Origin: Streptomyces sp. YIM 121038
GTDB taxonomy: Bacteria; Actinomycetota; Actinomycetes; Streptomycetales; Streptomycetaceae
NCBI RefSeq assembly: GCF_006088715.1
Contig: NZ_CP030771.1
Location: forward strand, 3,720,001 to 3,784,000
Direction: 5' to 3'
Length of the DNA stretch: 64,000 bases
The notes below the pieces were generated by a model, which ran no database searches, was not told the DNA's origin, and saw only the letters and a program-made list of their open reading frames with translations. The first letter of the stretch is position 1; the number at the start of each line of letters is the position of its first letter. Shown here piece by piece: positions 33,874 to 40,723 of this stretch. The translations under genes were made by a program, and so were the position numbers.

Positions 33874-35001
33874 ATGCCGCACACCGAGGCACAGGGCGCC
33901 GGCAACGGCGGCATATCCGGGCACCGGACGCGGGGTGTCCCCGGCCTCCGCCCGCGCTGGTGGACCGAGCTGCCGCTGATCCTGCTGGTCTACGGAGCCT
34001 ACTCGGCGGGCCGTCTGCTGGCGCGCGGGGACGTGACCACGGCCGTCGACCACGGCCTGTCCATCCTGCGGGTCGAGAAGGCCGTGAACCTGAACCTCGA
34101 ACACCCGCTGAACCGGTTGTTCACCGCCCACGCCTCCCTCGGCGTCCCGGCCGACTTCTGGTACGCGTCGCTGCACTACCTGGTCACGCCGCTGATCCTG
34201 ATCTGGCTGTTCCGCAGCAGGGCCGTGCACTACGCCGCGGCCCGCACCTGGCTGATGGTCTCCACGCTGATCGGCCTGATCGGCTTCTCGCTGATGCCGA
34301 CCTGTCCGCCGCGCCTCCTCGACTCCGGCCACGGGTTCGTCGACACCATGGCGCAGTACAGCGACTGGGGCTGGTGGGGCGGCCAGGCCAGCGCCCCGCG
34401 CGGCCTCGGCGGGATGACCAACCAGTACGCGGCGATGCCGAGCCTGCACGTCGGCTGGTCCCTGTGGTGCGGCGTGATGCTGTGGCGGTACGGGCGCGGC
34501 CCGGTGGCGAAGACGGCGGCGGTCGCCTATCCGCTGCTGACCACGATCGTCGTGATGGGCACCGCCAACCACTACTTCCTGGACGCGGTCGCGGGCGTCG
34601 CCGTGATGCTCGTGGGGCTGCTCCTGGTCAAGCCGGTCCAGCGGCTCGCGGAGCGGGCCAGGGCGCGGCTGCGGCCCGTGGTCGCGGCGGCGCTGCCCGA
34701 CCGGTTCGGTTCCGGTTCCGGTTCCGGTTCCGGTTCCGGTTCCGGCCAGGACACCGGGTCCGCCAAGGGCGCGGACGCGTCCTCGGGGCGGGCCGTGGAC
34801 GCCACTTCCGGCGCACACGCCTCGGTTGTCAGTGGCGGATGCCAGACTTCCGCGGGTGAGCGAATTCCCCATCAGCGCAAGCTCGGTGCCGAGTCCGGCT
34901 CCCGCGGCCCGAGGAGCGCACGACCGGCAGGCCGCCCCGCCGACACCGCCGACACCGGGGACGGCGCTGCGGCGACGGCTGGCGGAGCTGCGCGGACCTG
35001 A
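33874..35001 (+). CDS. PAP2-superfamily phosphatase / inositol phosphoceramide synthase-like membrane protein
   Basis: A protein of about 375 residues (398 if GTG 33805 is used) with five or six membrane segments. The PAP2 signature is split as MPSLHVGWSLWCGVMLWRYG with its histidine and GTANHYFLDAVAG with the second, which fits lipid phosphatase or head-group transferase activity outside the membrane. The C-terminal about 90 residues are disordered: a GSGSGSGSGSGSGQD run encoded by a hexanucleotide repeat, then Ala/Pro/Thr-rich sequence. This tail overlaps the next gene's start by 146 bases in another frame. Confidence 0.85.
   Translation: MPHTEAQGAGNGGISGHRTRGVPGLRPRWWTELPLILLVYGAYSAGRLLARGDVTTAVDHGLSILRVEKAVNLNLEHPLNRLFTAHASLGVPADFWYASLHYLVTPLILIWLFRSRAVHYAAARTWLMVSTLIGLIGFSLMPTCPPRLLDSGHGFVDTMAQYSDWGWWGGQASAPRGLGGMTNQYAAMPSLHVGWSLWCGVMLWRYGRGPVAKTAAVAYPLLTTIVVMGTANHYFLDAVAGVAVMLVGLLLVKPVQRLAERARARLRPVVAAALPDRFGSGSGSGSGSGSGQDTGSAKGADASSGRAVDATSGAHASVVSGGCQTSAGERIPHQRKLGAESGSRGPRSARPAGRPADTADTGDGAAATAGGAART
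34706..34745 (+). repeat. Hexanucleotide tandem repeat (TTCCGG)n in the PAP2 gene
   Basis: TTCCGG is repeated about six times without interruption and encodes Gly-Ser pairs in the C-terminal tail. Because the unit is six bases, copy-number change would keep the frame. Confidence 0.9.
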
Positions 35002-36163
35002 CGTACCGGCGCAGCCGCTCGACGCCCGCGCCCTCGCCGCGCTCGCGGCGAACCCGGGCTGTCGCAGACGGGCGCTCCTGGACGGCGCGGGCGTGCCCAA
35101 GGCGGAGCTCGCGCGCTCGCTCGGCGCGCCGTCGGCGTTCGGGCAGTCCCAGTTCGCGTTCATGCGCGGGCACGCCTTCGAGGCGCGGGTCAAGGCGGAC
35201 GGCGGCGCGGAGCTGCTCCGGCTCACGCACGCGCGCGTGGGCGGCGGCCCCGAGCCGGTGCCGGGCGAGGCGCGGGTGCCGGACCTCACGGCGGCGGGCC
35301 CGCGGGGCCGCGCGGCCCGCACGGAGCTCGCCCTGGGCGAGGCCACGGCGGCCGGGGCCTGGACGCTCCTGGACCACCCCATGCTGGCCCTGGACGTCGC
35401 GGGCACCCCGGCCTTCCTCGAACCCGACGCGGTGGTGGTCGCCCCGGACGGCACGTGGACGGTCGTGGAGATCAAGTCGTTCCCGATGATCGACGGATCG
35501 GCGGACGCGGCGAAGGTGGGCGCGGCCGCCCGGCAGGCGGCGGTGTACGCCCTCGCCCTGGAGGACCTGGCCGCCCGGCTCGACGGCCCGGCGCCCCGGG
35601 TGCGCGACCAGATCCTCCTGGTCTGCCCCAAGGACTTCTCGAACCTGCCTGCGGCGTCCCCGGTCGACATCCGCAAGCAGCTCTCCGTCACCCGCCGCCA
35701 GCTGTCCCGGCTCACCCGCGTCGAGGACATCGCGGCGGGGCTTCCGCCGGGCACGACCTTCGACGTCAACCGCCCCGCCGCCGAGCTGACCGCGGCGGTC
35801 GACGCGGTGCCCGCGACCTATGCGCCGGAGTGCCTCGCGGCCTGCGAGCTGGCCTTCCACTGCCGGGCGCGCTCCCGTGCCGCGGGGGAGGTCACGGCGC
35901 TCGGGCGGTCGCTGCGGGGGGAGCTGGGCGCGCTGACCACGGTGGAGCAGGCCCTCGCGGCGGCCCGGGGGGAAGCCGGGGATCCGGACGACCCGGTGGT
36001 GGCCGAGCTGCGGGCCGCGGGGGCGCTGCGGGCCGAGGCGCTGGCAGCGCCTCGCGGGTGCGCCCCAAGCCCGCCCCTTTCCCGGAACCAGGGGGCTGCC
36101 GCCCCCTGGGCCCCCGCTCCATCGGCGCTTCGCGCCTCGTCCTCAACCGCCGGACGGGCTTGA
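34856..36163 (+). CDS. RecB/Cas4-type PD-(D/E)XK nuclease with probable Fe-S cluster
   Basis: A 435-residue protein starting at GTG 34856 (VSEFPISASS). The nuclease core reads EPDAVVVAPDGTWTVVEIKS (Asp191, Glu205, Lys207), preceded by FMRGHAFEARV and followed by RQAAVYALALEDL with the Q-xxx-Y motif (Gln227, Tyr231) typical of RecB/Cas4/Dna2. Cys69 together with Cys326, Cys330 and Cys336 (CLAACELAFHC) resemble the four cysteines of Fe-S nucleases, with x3 instead of the usual x2 spacing. The last about 35 residues and the stop come from a dispersed repeat arm. A protein of unknown function and an SF1 helicase follow in the same direction. Confidence 0.82.
   Translation: MSEFPISASSVPSPAPAARGAHDRQAAPPTPPTPGTALRRRLAELRGPDVPAQPLDARALAALAANPGCRRRALLDGAGVPKAELARSLGAPSAFGQSQFAFMRGHAFEARVKADGGAELLRLTHARVGGGPEPVPGEARVPDLTAAGPRGRAARTELALGEATAAGAWTLLDHPMLALDVAGTPAFLEPDAVVVAPDGTWTVVEIKSFPMIDGSADAAKVGAAARQAAVYALALEDLAARLDGPAPRVRDQILLVCPKDFSNLPAASPVDIRKQLSVTRRQLSRLTRVEDIAAGLPPGTTFDVNRPAAELTAAVDAVPATYAPECLAACELAFHCRARSRAAGEVTALGRSLRGELGALTTVEQALAAARGEAGDPDDPVVAELRAAGALRAEALAAPRGCAPSPPLSRNQGAAAPWAPAPSALRASSSTAGRA
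36056..36163 (+). repeat. Dispersed GC-rich element, left arm, forming the 3' end of the nuclease gene
   Basis: GCCCGCCCCTTTCCCGGAAC, a GGGGGCTGCCGCCCCC palindrome, GCGCCTCGTCCTCAACCGCC and GGACGGGCTTGA match the left arm at 30371-30473. It is read as SALRASSSTAGRA followed by TGA. No right arm is seen nearby. Confidence 0.85.
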
Positions 36164-36203
36164 TGTCCCACTCTTCGCACGCAAGGACCCCGAGGCCCCG
36201 CAC

Positions 36204-37790
36204 ATGACCCTCATCGACAACCTCGCGCGGCTGGAGGCCACGGCCAGCGGGCGGGCGCAGCCCCGGGCCACGGTGCGCCACCGCCACCTGTCCCAGCGCC
36301 CGCTGGTCCTCGTCCCGCTGACCACGGCCGGTGAGGCGGGCGCCCCGCTCGGGGCGCTGATCGGCACCGAGCGCACGGCCCCGCGGCTGCTCGTCGTCCC
36401 CCAGCCCCGCGACCGCGACCTCCGCTTCGCCTTCCTCGCCGAGCTCGCCGACGTGCTGCTGCCGTACGTGGAGGCGTACGGCGACGACGTGGAGGCGGCC
36501 GAGCGCACCGAGACCGACCCGGAGTCCGGCAAGCGCGTCAAGGTCGAGGTCGACCTGTGCGCGGACGCGCCCCAGCTGATCGTGCCGAGCCGTGCGGGCA
36601 TCGAGTTCGTCCGGCTCCTCGGCCGCTCCATGCGGTTCCGCCGCACCGCCGAGCAGGACCCGGACACACCGCACCCGGCGCCGCCGCGCGTGCCGCTGCT
36701 CGGCCGCTGGCTGACGCACTTCGGGGAGCGCGCCCGGGTGCCCGGCTCGGCGCTGCTGCTCGCCATGACGGACCTGCTGTCGCGGCACTGGGCGACGGGC
36801 CAGTCCAGCCTGGAGGAGCAGCACCTGGGCGCGCTGCTCGCCTGGATCGAGGCGCCCGACGGCACCTCGGGCGGGGCCGCGGCGCTCCGCGCGGAGCTGG
36901 CCAGGGACGCCGCCGGGCAGCTGCTGTGCCCGCCCGCGGGCCCGGCCACCGACCCGGCGTTCGACAACGACCTGCTGGCTCCGGCCATCGAGGCCTACGA
37001 CCGCGCGCGCACGGCCCTCGCCGCCGCCGAGGACGGCCCGGCGGCCGAGGCCCGCCTTGCCGGCCTCACCGCCGCCGAGCGGGAGATCCGCGCCCTGGTG
37101 GACAGCCGTACCCGGCCCACCTGGGACGCGGTGTGGCGCGGCCTCGACGCCCTGTGCACGCTGCCCGAGGCGGCGCACGCCGAGGACCGGTGGCGGAGCG
37201 ACCGCTGGTCGTTCACCGCGCACCGCGACCGGGTCGCCGCCGGTGAACCGCCGCAGCCGCGCCTGGACGACGCGGTGACGGCGGCCCAGAAGCTGGCCAC
37301 GCGCGAGCGGGAGCAGGCGCGGCTCGACGCGCACGAGGCGCTCGACGACCCCCTGGTGATGGCCGGGCGGCGGCTGCGCGGCGAGGCGTTCGCCGGGGAG
37401 GTCACCCAGGTCGTGCCGGCGTACAGCGAGGGCAAGTCGCCGCGCCCGCGCCCGCTGGTCACCGTGCGCACGGCCGACCGGCCGCATCTCGACGAGGGCG
37501 TGAAGGTGTACCGCTCCCTGGCCGGGAAGCCGCAGACCGCGCACTTCGTGACGTACGAGGGGGACGGGGCGCTGGTGCTGCGGATCGTGGACAAGATGGG
37601 GCGCGGCAAGGAGCCCGAGCCCGGCTCCGTGCCCGAGGCGGGCGACGTGCTGTGCTGGACGCTGTTCGAGCACGAGCAGCGGGGCGGCCCGAAGCTGCCG
37701 GACCCGGAGGACACCCCCTGGACGCACGGCGGCCCGCCGGACGCCACCGCCGAGACCCCCGACCCCGTGACCGCGGAGGACACCCTGTGA
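36204..37790 (+). CDS. Uncharacterised protein between nuclease and helicase
   Basis: A 528-residue soluble protein, no family recognised. The N-terminal half has mixed alpha/beta sequence (RPLVLVPLTTAGEAGAPLGA, LLVVPQPRDRDLRFAFLAEL); a central helical part (residues about 255-400) is rich in Ala/Arg/Glu; a C-terminal beta-type domain contains VTQVVPAYSEGKSPRPRPLV and FVTYEGDGALVLRIVDKMGR. It begins 40 bases after the nuclease and its TGA overlaps the helicase GTG, so it probably acts with both, perhaps as a DNA-binding or bridging subunit. That role is inference from position only. Confidence 0.75.
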   Translation: MTLIDNLARLEATASGRAQPRATVRHRHLSQRPLVLVPLTTAGEAGAPLGALIGTERTAPRLLVVPQPRDRDLRFAFLAELADVLLPYVEAYGDDVEAAERTETDPESGKRVKVEVDLCADAPQLIVPSRAGIEFVRLLGRSMRFRRTAEQDPDTPHPAPPRVPLLGRWLTHFGERARVPGSALLLAMTDLLSRHWATGQSSLEEQHLGALLAWIEAPDGTSGGAAALRAELARDAAGQLLCPPAGPATDPAFDNDLLAPAIEAYDRARTALAAAEDGPAAEARLAGLTAAEREIRALVDSRTRPTWDAVWRGLDALCTLPEAAHAEDRWRSDRWSFTAHRDRVAAGEPPQPRLDDAVTAAQKLATREREQARLDAHEALDDPLVMAGRRLRGEAFAGEVTQVVPAYSEGKSPRPRPLVTVRTADRPHLDEGVKVYRSLAGKPQTAHFVTYEGDGALVLRIVDKMGRGKEPEPGSVPEAGDVLCWTLFEHEQRGGPKLPDPEDTPWTHGGPPDATAETPDPVTAEDTL

Positions 37791-39133
37791 CCCCGGCCTC
37801 CCCCACCGCCTTCGACTCCGGCGCCGCGGCCGCCCGCGCCACCGAGGCGATCCTGCGCGACACGCTCCAGGGCGCGCACCGCGGCGTCGTCGTGGACTCG
37901 CCGCCGGGCGCGGGCAAGTCCACGCTCGTCGTGCGGGCCGCACGCGAACTGGCCGCGGCGGGGCGGCCCCTGATGGTGGTCGCGCAGACGAACGCGCAGG
38001 TGGACGACCTGGTCCTGCGCCTGGCCGAGAAGGACCCCGAGCTGCCGGTGGGGCGCCTGCACAGCAGCGACTCCGACCCGTACGACAAGGCGCTCGACGG
38101 CCTGGCGAACGTGCGGAAGTCCACCAAGGCCGCCGAGCTGAAGGGCCTCGACGTGGTGGTGTCCACCGCCGCGAAGTGGGCGCACGTGCGGGGCGTCGAG
38201 CCGTGGGGGCACGCGATCGTCGACGAGGCGTACCAGATGCGGTCCGACGCGCTGCTCGCCGTGGCCGGTCTCTTCGAGCGGGCGCTGTTCGTGGGCGACC
38301 CGGGGCAGTTGGACCCGTTCGCGATCGCCGAGGCCGAGCAGTGGGCCGGGCTGGCCTACGACCCGTCGGCCAGCGCGGTGTCCACGCTGCTCGCGCACAA
38401 CCCCGAGCTGCCGCAGCACCGTCTGCCGGTGTCGTGGCGGCTGCCCGCGTCGGCCGCGCCGCTGGTGTCGGACGCGTTCTATCCGTTCACGCCGTTCCGC
38501 AGCGGTACGGGCCCCGAGGACCGGGCCCTGCGCTTCGCGGTGCCCTCGGACGGGTCGGGGCCGGACCGGGTGATCGACGAGGCGGCGGCCTCCGGCTGGG
38601 GCCTGCTGGAGCTGCCCGCCCGGCACACGCCGCGCACCGACCCGGAGGCGGTGCGGGCCGTCGCCCTGGTGGTGCGCCGGCTGCTCGACCGGGGCGGGGC
38701 GGCCACGTCGGAGCGGGCCGCGGAGCCGGTGCCGCTGACCGCGGACCGGGTGGCGGTGGGCACGGCGCACCGCGACCAGGCGGCGGCGGTGCGCGCGGCG
38801 CTCGCCGCGCTCGGCGTGGTGGACGTGACCGTGGACACGGCGAACCGGCTCCAGGGCCGGGAGTTCGACGTCACGGTGGTGCTCCACCCGCTGTCGGGGC
38901 GGCCGGACGCGACGGCGTTCCACCTGGAGACGGGCCGCCTGTGCGTCCTCACCTCCCGGCACCGGCACGCGTGCGTGGTGGTGTGCCGGGCCGGGGTGGA
39001 CTCCCTGCTCGACGACCACCCGTCGACGGAACCCGTACGCCTGGGCGTGACGGTGAAGTTCCCCGACGGCTGGGACGCGATGATGACGACGTGGTCCCAC
39101 CTCACCGAACACCGAGTGCACTGGCACCCCTGA
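37787..39133 (+). CDS. Superfamily 1 helicase-like ATPase
   Basis: A compact 448-residue SF1 ATPase. Motif I is VDSPPGAGKSTLV (residues 37-49), motif Ia MVVAQTNAQVDDLVLRL, motif II AIVDEAYQM, motif III LFVGDPGQLDPFA, motif IV near LPVSWRLPASA, motif V VDTANRLQGREFDVTVVLHP and motif VI CVLTSRHRHACVVVC. The order and sequence are like the helicase part of Dna2/Upf1-type proteins. GTG 37787 overlaps the previous stop. Together with the Fe-S nuclease two genes upstream it resembles a Dna2 split into separate chains. The last 80 bases are duplicated downstream. Confidence 0.85.
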   Translation: MTPASPTAFDSGAAAARATEAILRDTLQGAHRGVVVDSPPGAGKSTLVVRAARELAAAGRPLMVVAQTNAQVDDLVLRLAEKDPELPVGRLHSSDSDPYDKALDGLANVRKSTKAAELKGLDVVVSTAAKWAHVRGVEPWGHAIVDEAYQMRSDALLAVAGLFERALFVGDPGQLDPFAIAEAEQWAGLAYDPSASAVSTLLAHNPELPQHRLPVSWRLPASAAPLVSDAFYPFTPFRSGTGPEDRALRFAVPSDGSGPDRVIDEAAASGWGLLELPARHTPRTDPEAVRAVALVVRRLLDRGGAATSERAAEPVPLTADRVAVGTAHRDQAAAVRAALAALGVVDVTVDTANRLQGREFDVTVVLHPLSGRPDATAFHLETGRLCVLTSRHRHACVVVCRAGVDSLLDDHPSTEPVRLGVTVKFPDGWDAMMTTWSHLTEHRVHWHP

Positions 39134-39140
39134 CCACCGC
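39061..39140 (+). repeat. 80-bp direct repeat, copy 1 (helicase 3' end)
   Basis: From CCCCGACGGCTGGGACGC to CCCCTGACCACCGC, covering the last 24 helicase codons, the stop and a few bases beyond. It is 77/80 identical to the copy 172 bases downstream. Confidence 0.92.
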
Positions 39141-39232
39141 ACCGACACCAGCCCGTGTGCCACACCCCACACACCACCGCCCCACCACCGGACGGAGTCC
39201 AGTACGCCGCCGGAGGCGGCCGAAGGAAACAG

Positions 39233-39312
39233 CCCCGACGGCTGGGACGCGATGATGACGACGTGGTCCCACCTGACCGAGCACCGGGTGCACTGGCACC
39301 CCTGACCACCGC
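39233..39312 (+). repeat. 80-bp direct repeat, copy 2 (orphan helicase 3' end)
   Basis: It encodes the same C-terminal peptide, DGWDAMMTTWSHLTEHRVHW plus HP and a stop, but is not attached to an upstream gene. The three differences (ctc/ctg, gaa/gag, cga/cgg) are all third-position synonymous changes. Confidence 0.92.
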
Positions 39313-39375
39313 GCCGGTACGCGCACCGCGTGCGTGGGCACGCCGTGCCGGTACGCGCGCACCGCGTGCGTGGGC
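39313..39375 (+). repeat. Two short direct repeats beside the 80-bp copy
   Basis: GCCGGTACGCGCACCGCGTG followed by CGTGGGC at 39313-39339 recurs at 39347-39375 with two extra bases. The rest of the gap from 39134 to 39463 holds no supported gene. Confidence 0.8.
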
Positions 39376-39463
39376 GGGGGTGTCGGGGCCGCAGCCCCCG
39401 GCCTCTTGCGGGGCGGGGGACAATGGGTCGCGGCACGTGGCGTACGAGGGAAGGAACGTGAAG

Positions 39464-39811
39464 ATGGCGGAACCCGAGGCCCAGGGCAAGCGCATGCGCC
39501 CCGCGCCGTTGCTCTTCGAGCCCGCGGAAGCCGCCGCCGACCCGGAGCACTTCTTCGACCTGGAGTCCATCGAGGACCCGCGCGAACTGCTGTCCCGGGC
39601 GACCGAGTTGACCCTCGCCTTCCGGGCGGCGACGGACCGCTCCGTGGAGTTCCAGGCGATCGCGGCCGCGCAGCTCGCCGATCCGCGGCGGTTCGACCGG
39701 CTCACGGCCGCGGACATCGCCGAGCGCGCGCAGTGGACCGAGGACTACGCCAAGAAGATGGTGGAGTTCGGCCGGGACCTGCTGCGCAGGGACGGGGCGG
39801 GCACGCCGTAG
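39464..39811 (+). CDS. Small conserved hypothetical protein
   Basis: A 115-residue soluble, largely helical protein (PEHFFDLESIEDPRELLSRA, RFDRLTAADIAERAQWTEDY). ATG 39464 follows AAGGA with suitable spacing. No membrane segment, cysteine motif or known domain is evident. Codon use matches neighbours. Function not recognised. Confidence 0.72.
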   Translation: MAEPEAQGKRMRPAPLLFEPAEAAADPEHFFDLESIEDPRELLSRATELTLAFRAATDRSVEFQAIAAAQLADPRRFDRLTAADIAERAQWTEDYAKKMVEFGRDLLRRDGAGTP

Positions 39812-39879
39812 GCCCCGGGCCCCTGCCGGGCGGGCATCCGGGCCCCACCGGGCCCGCCCGCCCCCTTGCCCCCGGCAAA

Positions 39880-39900
39880 CCCTCTGGCATATGCCGAGGG
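39880..39900. promoter_or_regulatory. Palindrome CCCTC-GGCATATGCC-GAGGG upstream of the primase/polymerase-like gene
   Basis: GGCATATGCC is a perfect 10-bp palindrome, flanked by CCCTC and GAGGG arms that extend the symmetry with one extra T on the left. It lies about 90 bases before the gene. A protein-binding site is likely; the protein is unknown. Confidence 0.55.
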
Positions 39901-39987
39901 CGCACGGTACCCCACCCGGGCGGCCACTGTCCCGGATTTCGGGAACCCTGCGGAACCGGGCACTCACTCCCGGTACACGTAGTCGCC

Positions 39988-40590
39988 ATGAGCCTCACCC
40001 TCCCCCACAGCCCGCAGCCCCACGCGTTCGGCTCCGCGGCCGAGGTGACCGCCGACGGCGCCACCTGGCTCACCTCAGCGGAAACGTATCCGCGCAGGGT
40101 CCTCACCGACTGGCGGGCCCGGCCCCACGAGCCCGCCGTGCTGTCCTGCGGCAGCGCCTTCGACGTGGTGAGCGTGCCCGCCGTCTTCGGGCGGCGCATG
40201 GTCGACCGGCTCTGGCACGAGGGGCCGGGCTCCGGCCCCGTCGCCGTGCACCGGGGCCGCGTCCTGCTCTTCGCCGCGCCCGGCACCGCCCAGCGGCTCC
40301 CCTCGCTCCTGCGCTGGGAGGAGTGGGGCTCCGCCGTGCCCTCGCTGCTCTGCCACGGCGCCGGGGACGCCGTCACCGTGCCGCCACTGGCACGCGACGA
40401 GCGCGACCGCGGCGGGTCACGCTGGGTGGTCGGCCCCGACACCCGCAGCCCCTGGCTGCCGGGGCCCGAGGTGGTCCTGTGGGCCTGTGTACGGGCCGCC
40501 CGGGGCGCCGCGGAGACGGCGGTGCGTATATCGATTTTTCCCAGCGGCGATCAGGATGCTAAGGTCTACGACGTCAGCAGGCGCCGCTAG
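39988..40590 (+). CDS. Bifunctional primase/polymerase-like domain protein
   Basis: A 200-residue protein of the Streptomyces class annotated as DNA primase/polymerase-like: ATWLTSAETYPRRVLTDWRA, SCGSAFDVVSVPAVFGRRMV, GPVAVHRGRVLLFAAPGTAQ, and the ending SGDQDAKVYDVSRRR. It looks like the prim-pol N-domain on its own, without clear polymerase acids, so activity is doubtful. The last three codons and stop lie inside the tRNA-Lys gene; the tRNA promoter must therefore lie in this coding sequence. Confidence 0.75.
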   Translation: MSLTLPHSPQPHAFGSAAEVTADGATWLTSAETYPRRVLTDWRARPHEPAVLSCGSAFDVVSVPAVFGRRMVDRLWHEGPGSGPVAVHRGRVLLFAAPGTAQRLPSLLRWEEWGSAVPSLLCHGAGDAVTVPPLARDERDRGGSRWVVGPDTRSPWLPGPEVVLWACVRAARGAAETAVRISIFPSGDQDAKVYDVSRRR

Positions 40591-40654
40591 CTCAGTTGGT
40601 TAGAGCAGCTGACTCTTAATCAGCGGGTCCGGGGTTCGAGTCCCTGGCGGCGCA
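40581..40654 (+). tRNA. tRNA-Lys (CTT), copy 1
   Basis: Cloverleaf with acceptor GCGCCGC/GCGGCGC, discriminator A, D-arm GCTCAGTTGGTTAGAGC, anticodon stem GCTGA/TCAGC with loop CTCTTAA (anticodon CTT) and T-loop GTTCGAGTCC. CCA is not encoded. It is identical in sequence to the gene at 55279. Confidence 0.97.
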
Positions 40655-40666
40655 CCGACAGAATGA

Positions 40667-40697
40667 GGCCCCTCGCGGAAACGCGAGGGGCCTTTTT
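40667..40697 (+). terminator. Terminator after tRNA-Lys copy 1
   Basis: GGCCCCTCGCG, loop GAAA, CGCGAGGGGCC, then TTTTT: a classic intrinsic terminator. Confidence 0.95.
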
Positions 40698-40723
40698 CGT
40701 TGCTGTCCGTGACCGGCACCGGC

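Noticed and set aside
34826..34855. Upstream ATG (MSVADARLPR) as the nuclease start
   Set aside because: GTG 34856 begins the more plausible N-terminus and shortens the overlap with the PAP2 gene; the ATG cannot be fully excluded.
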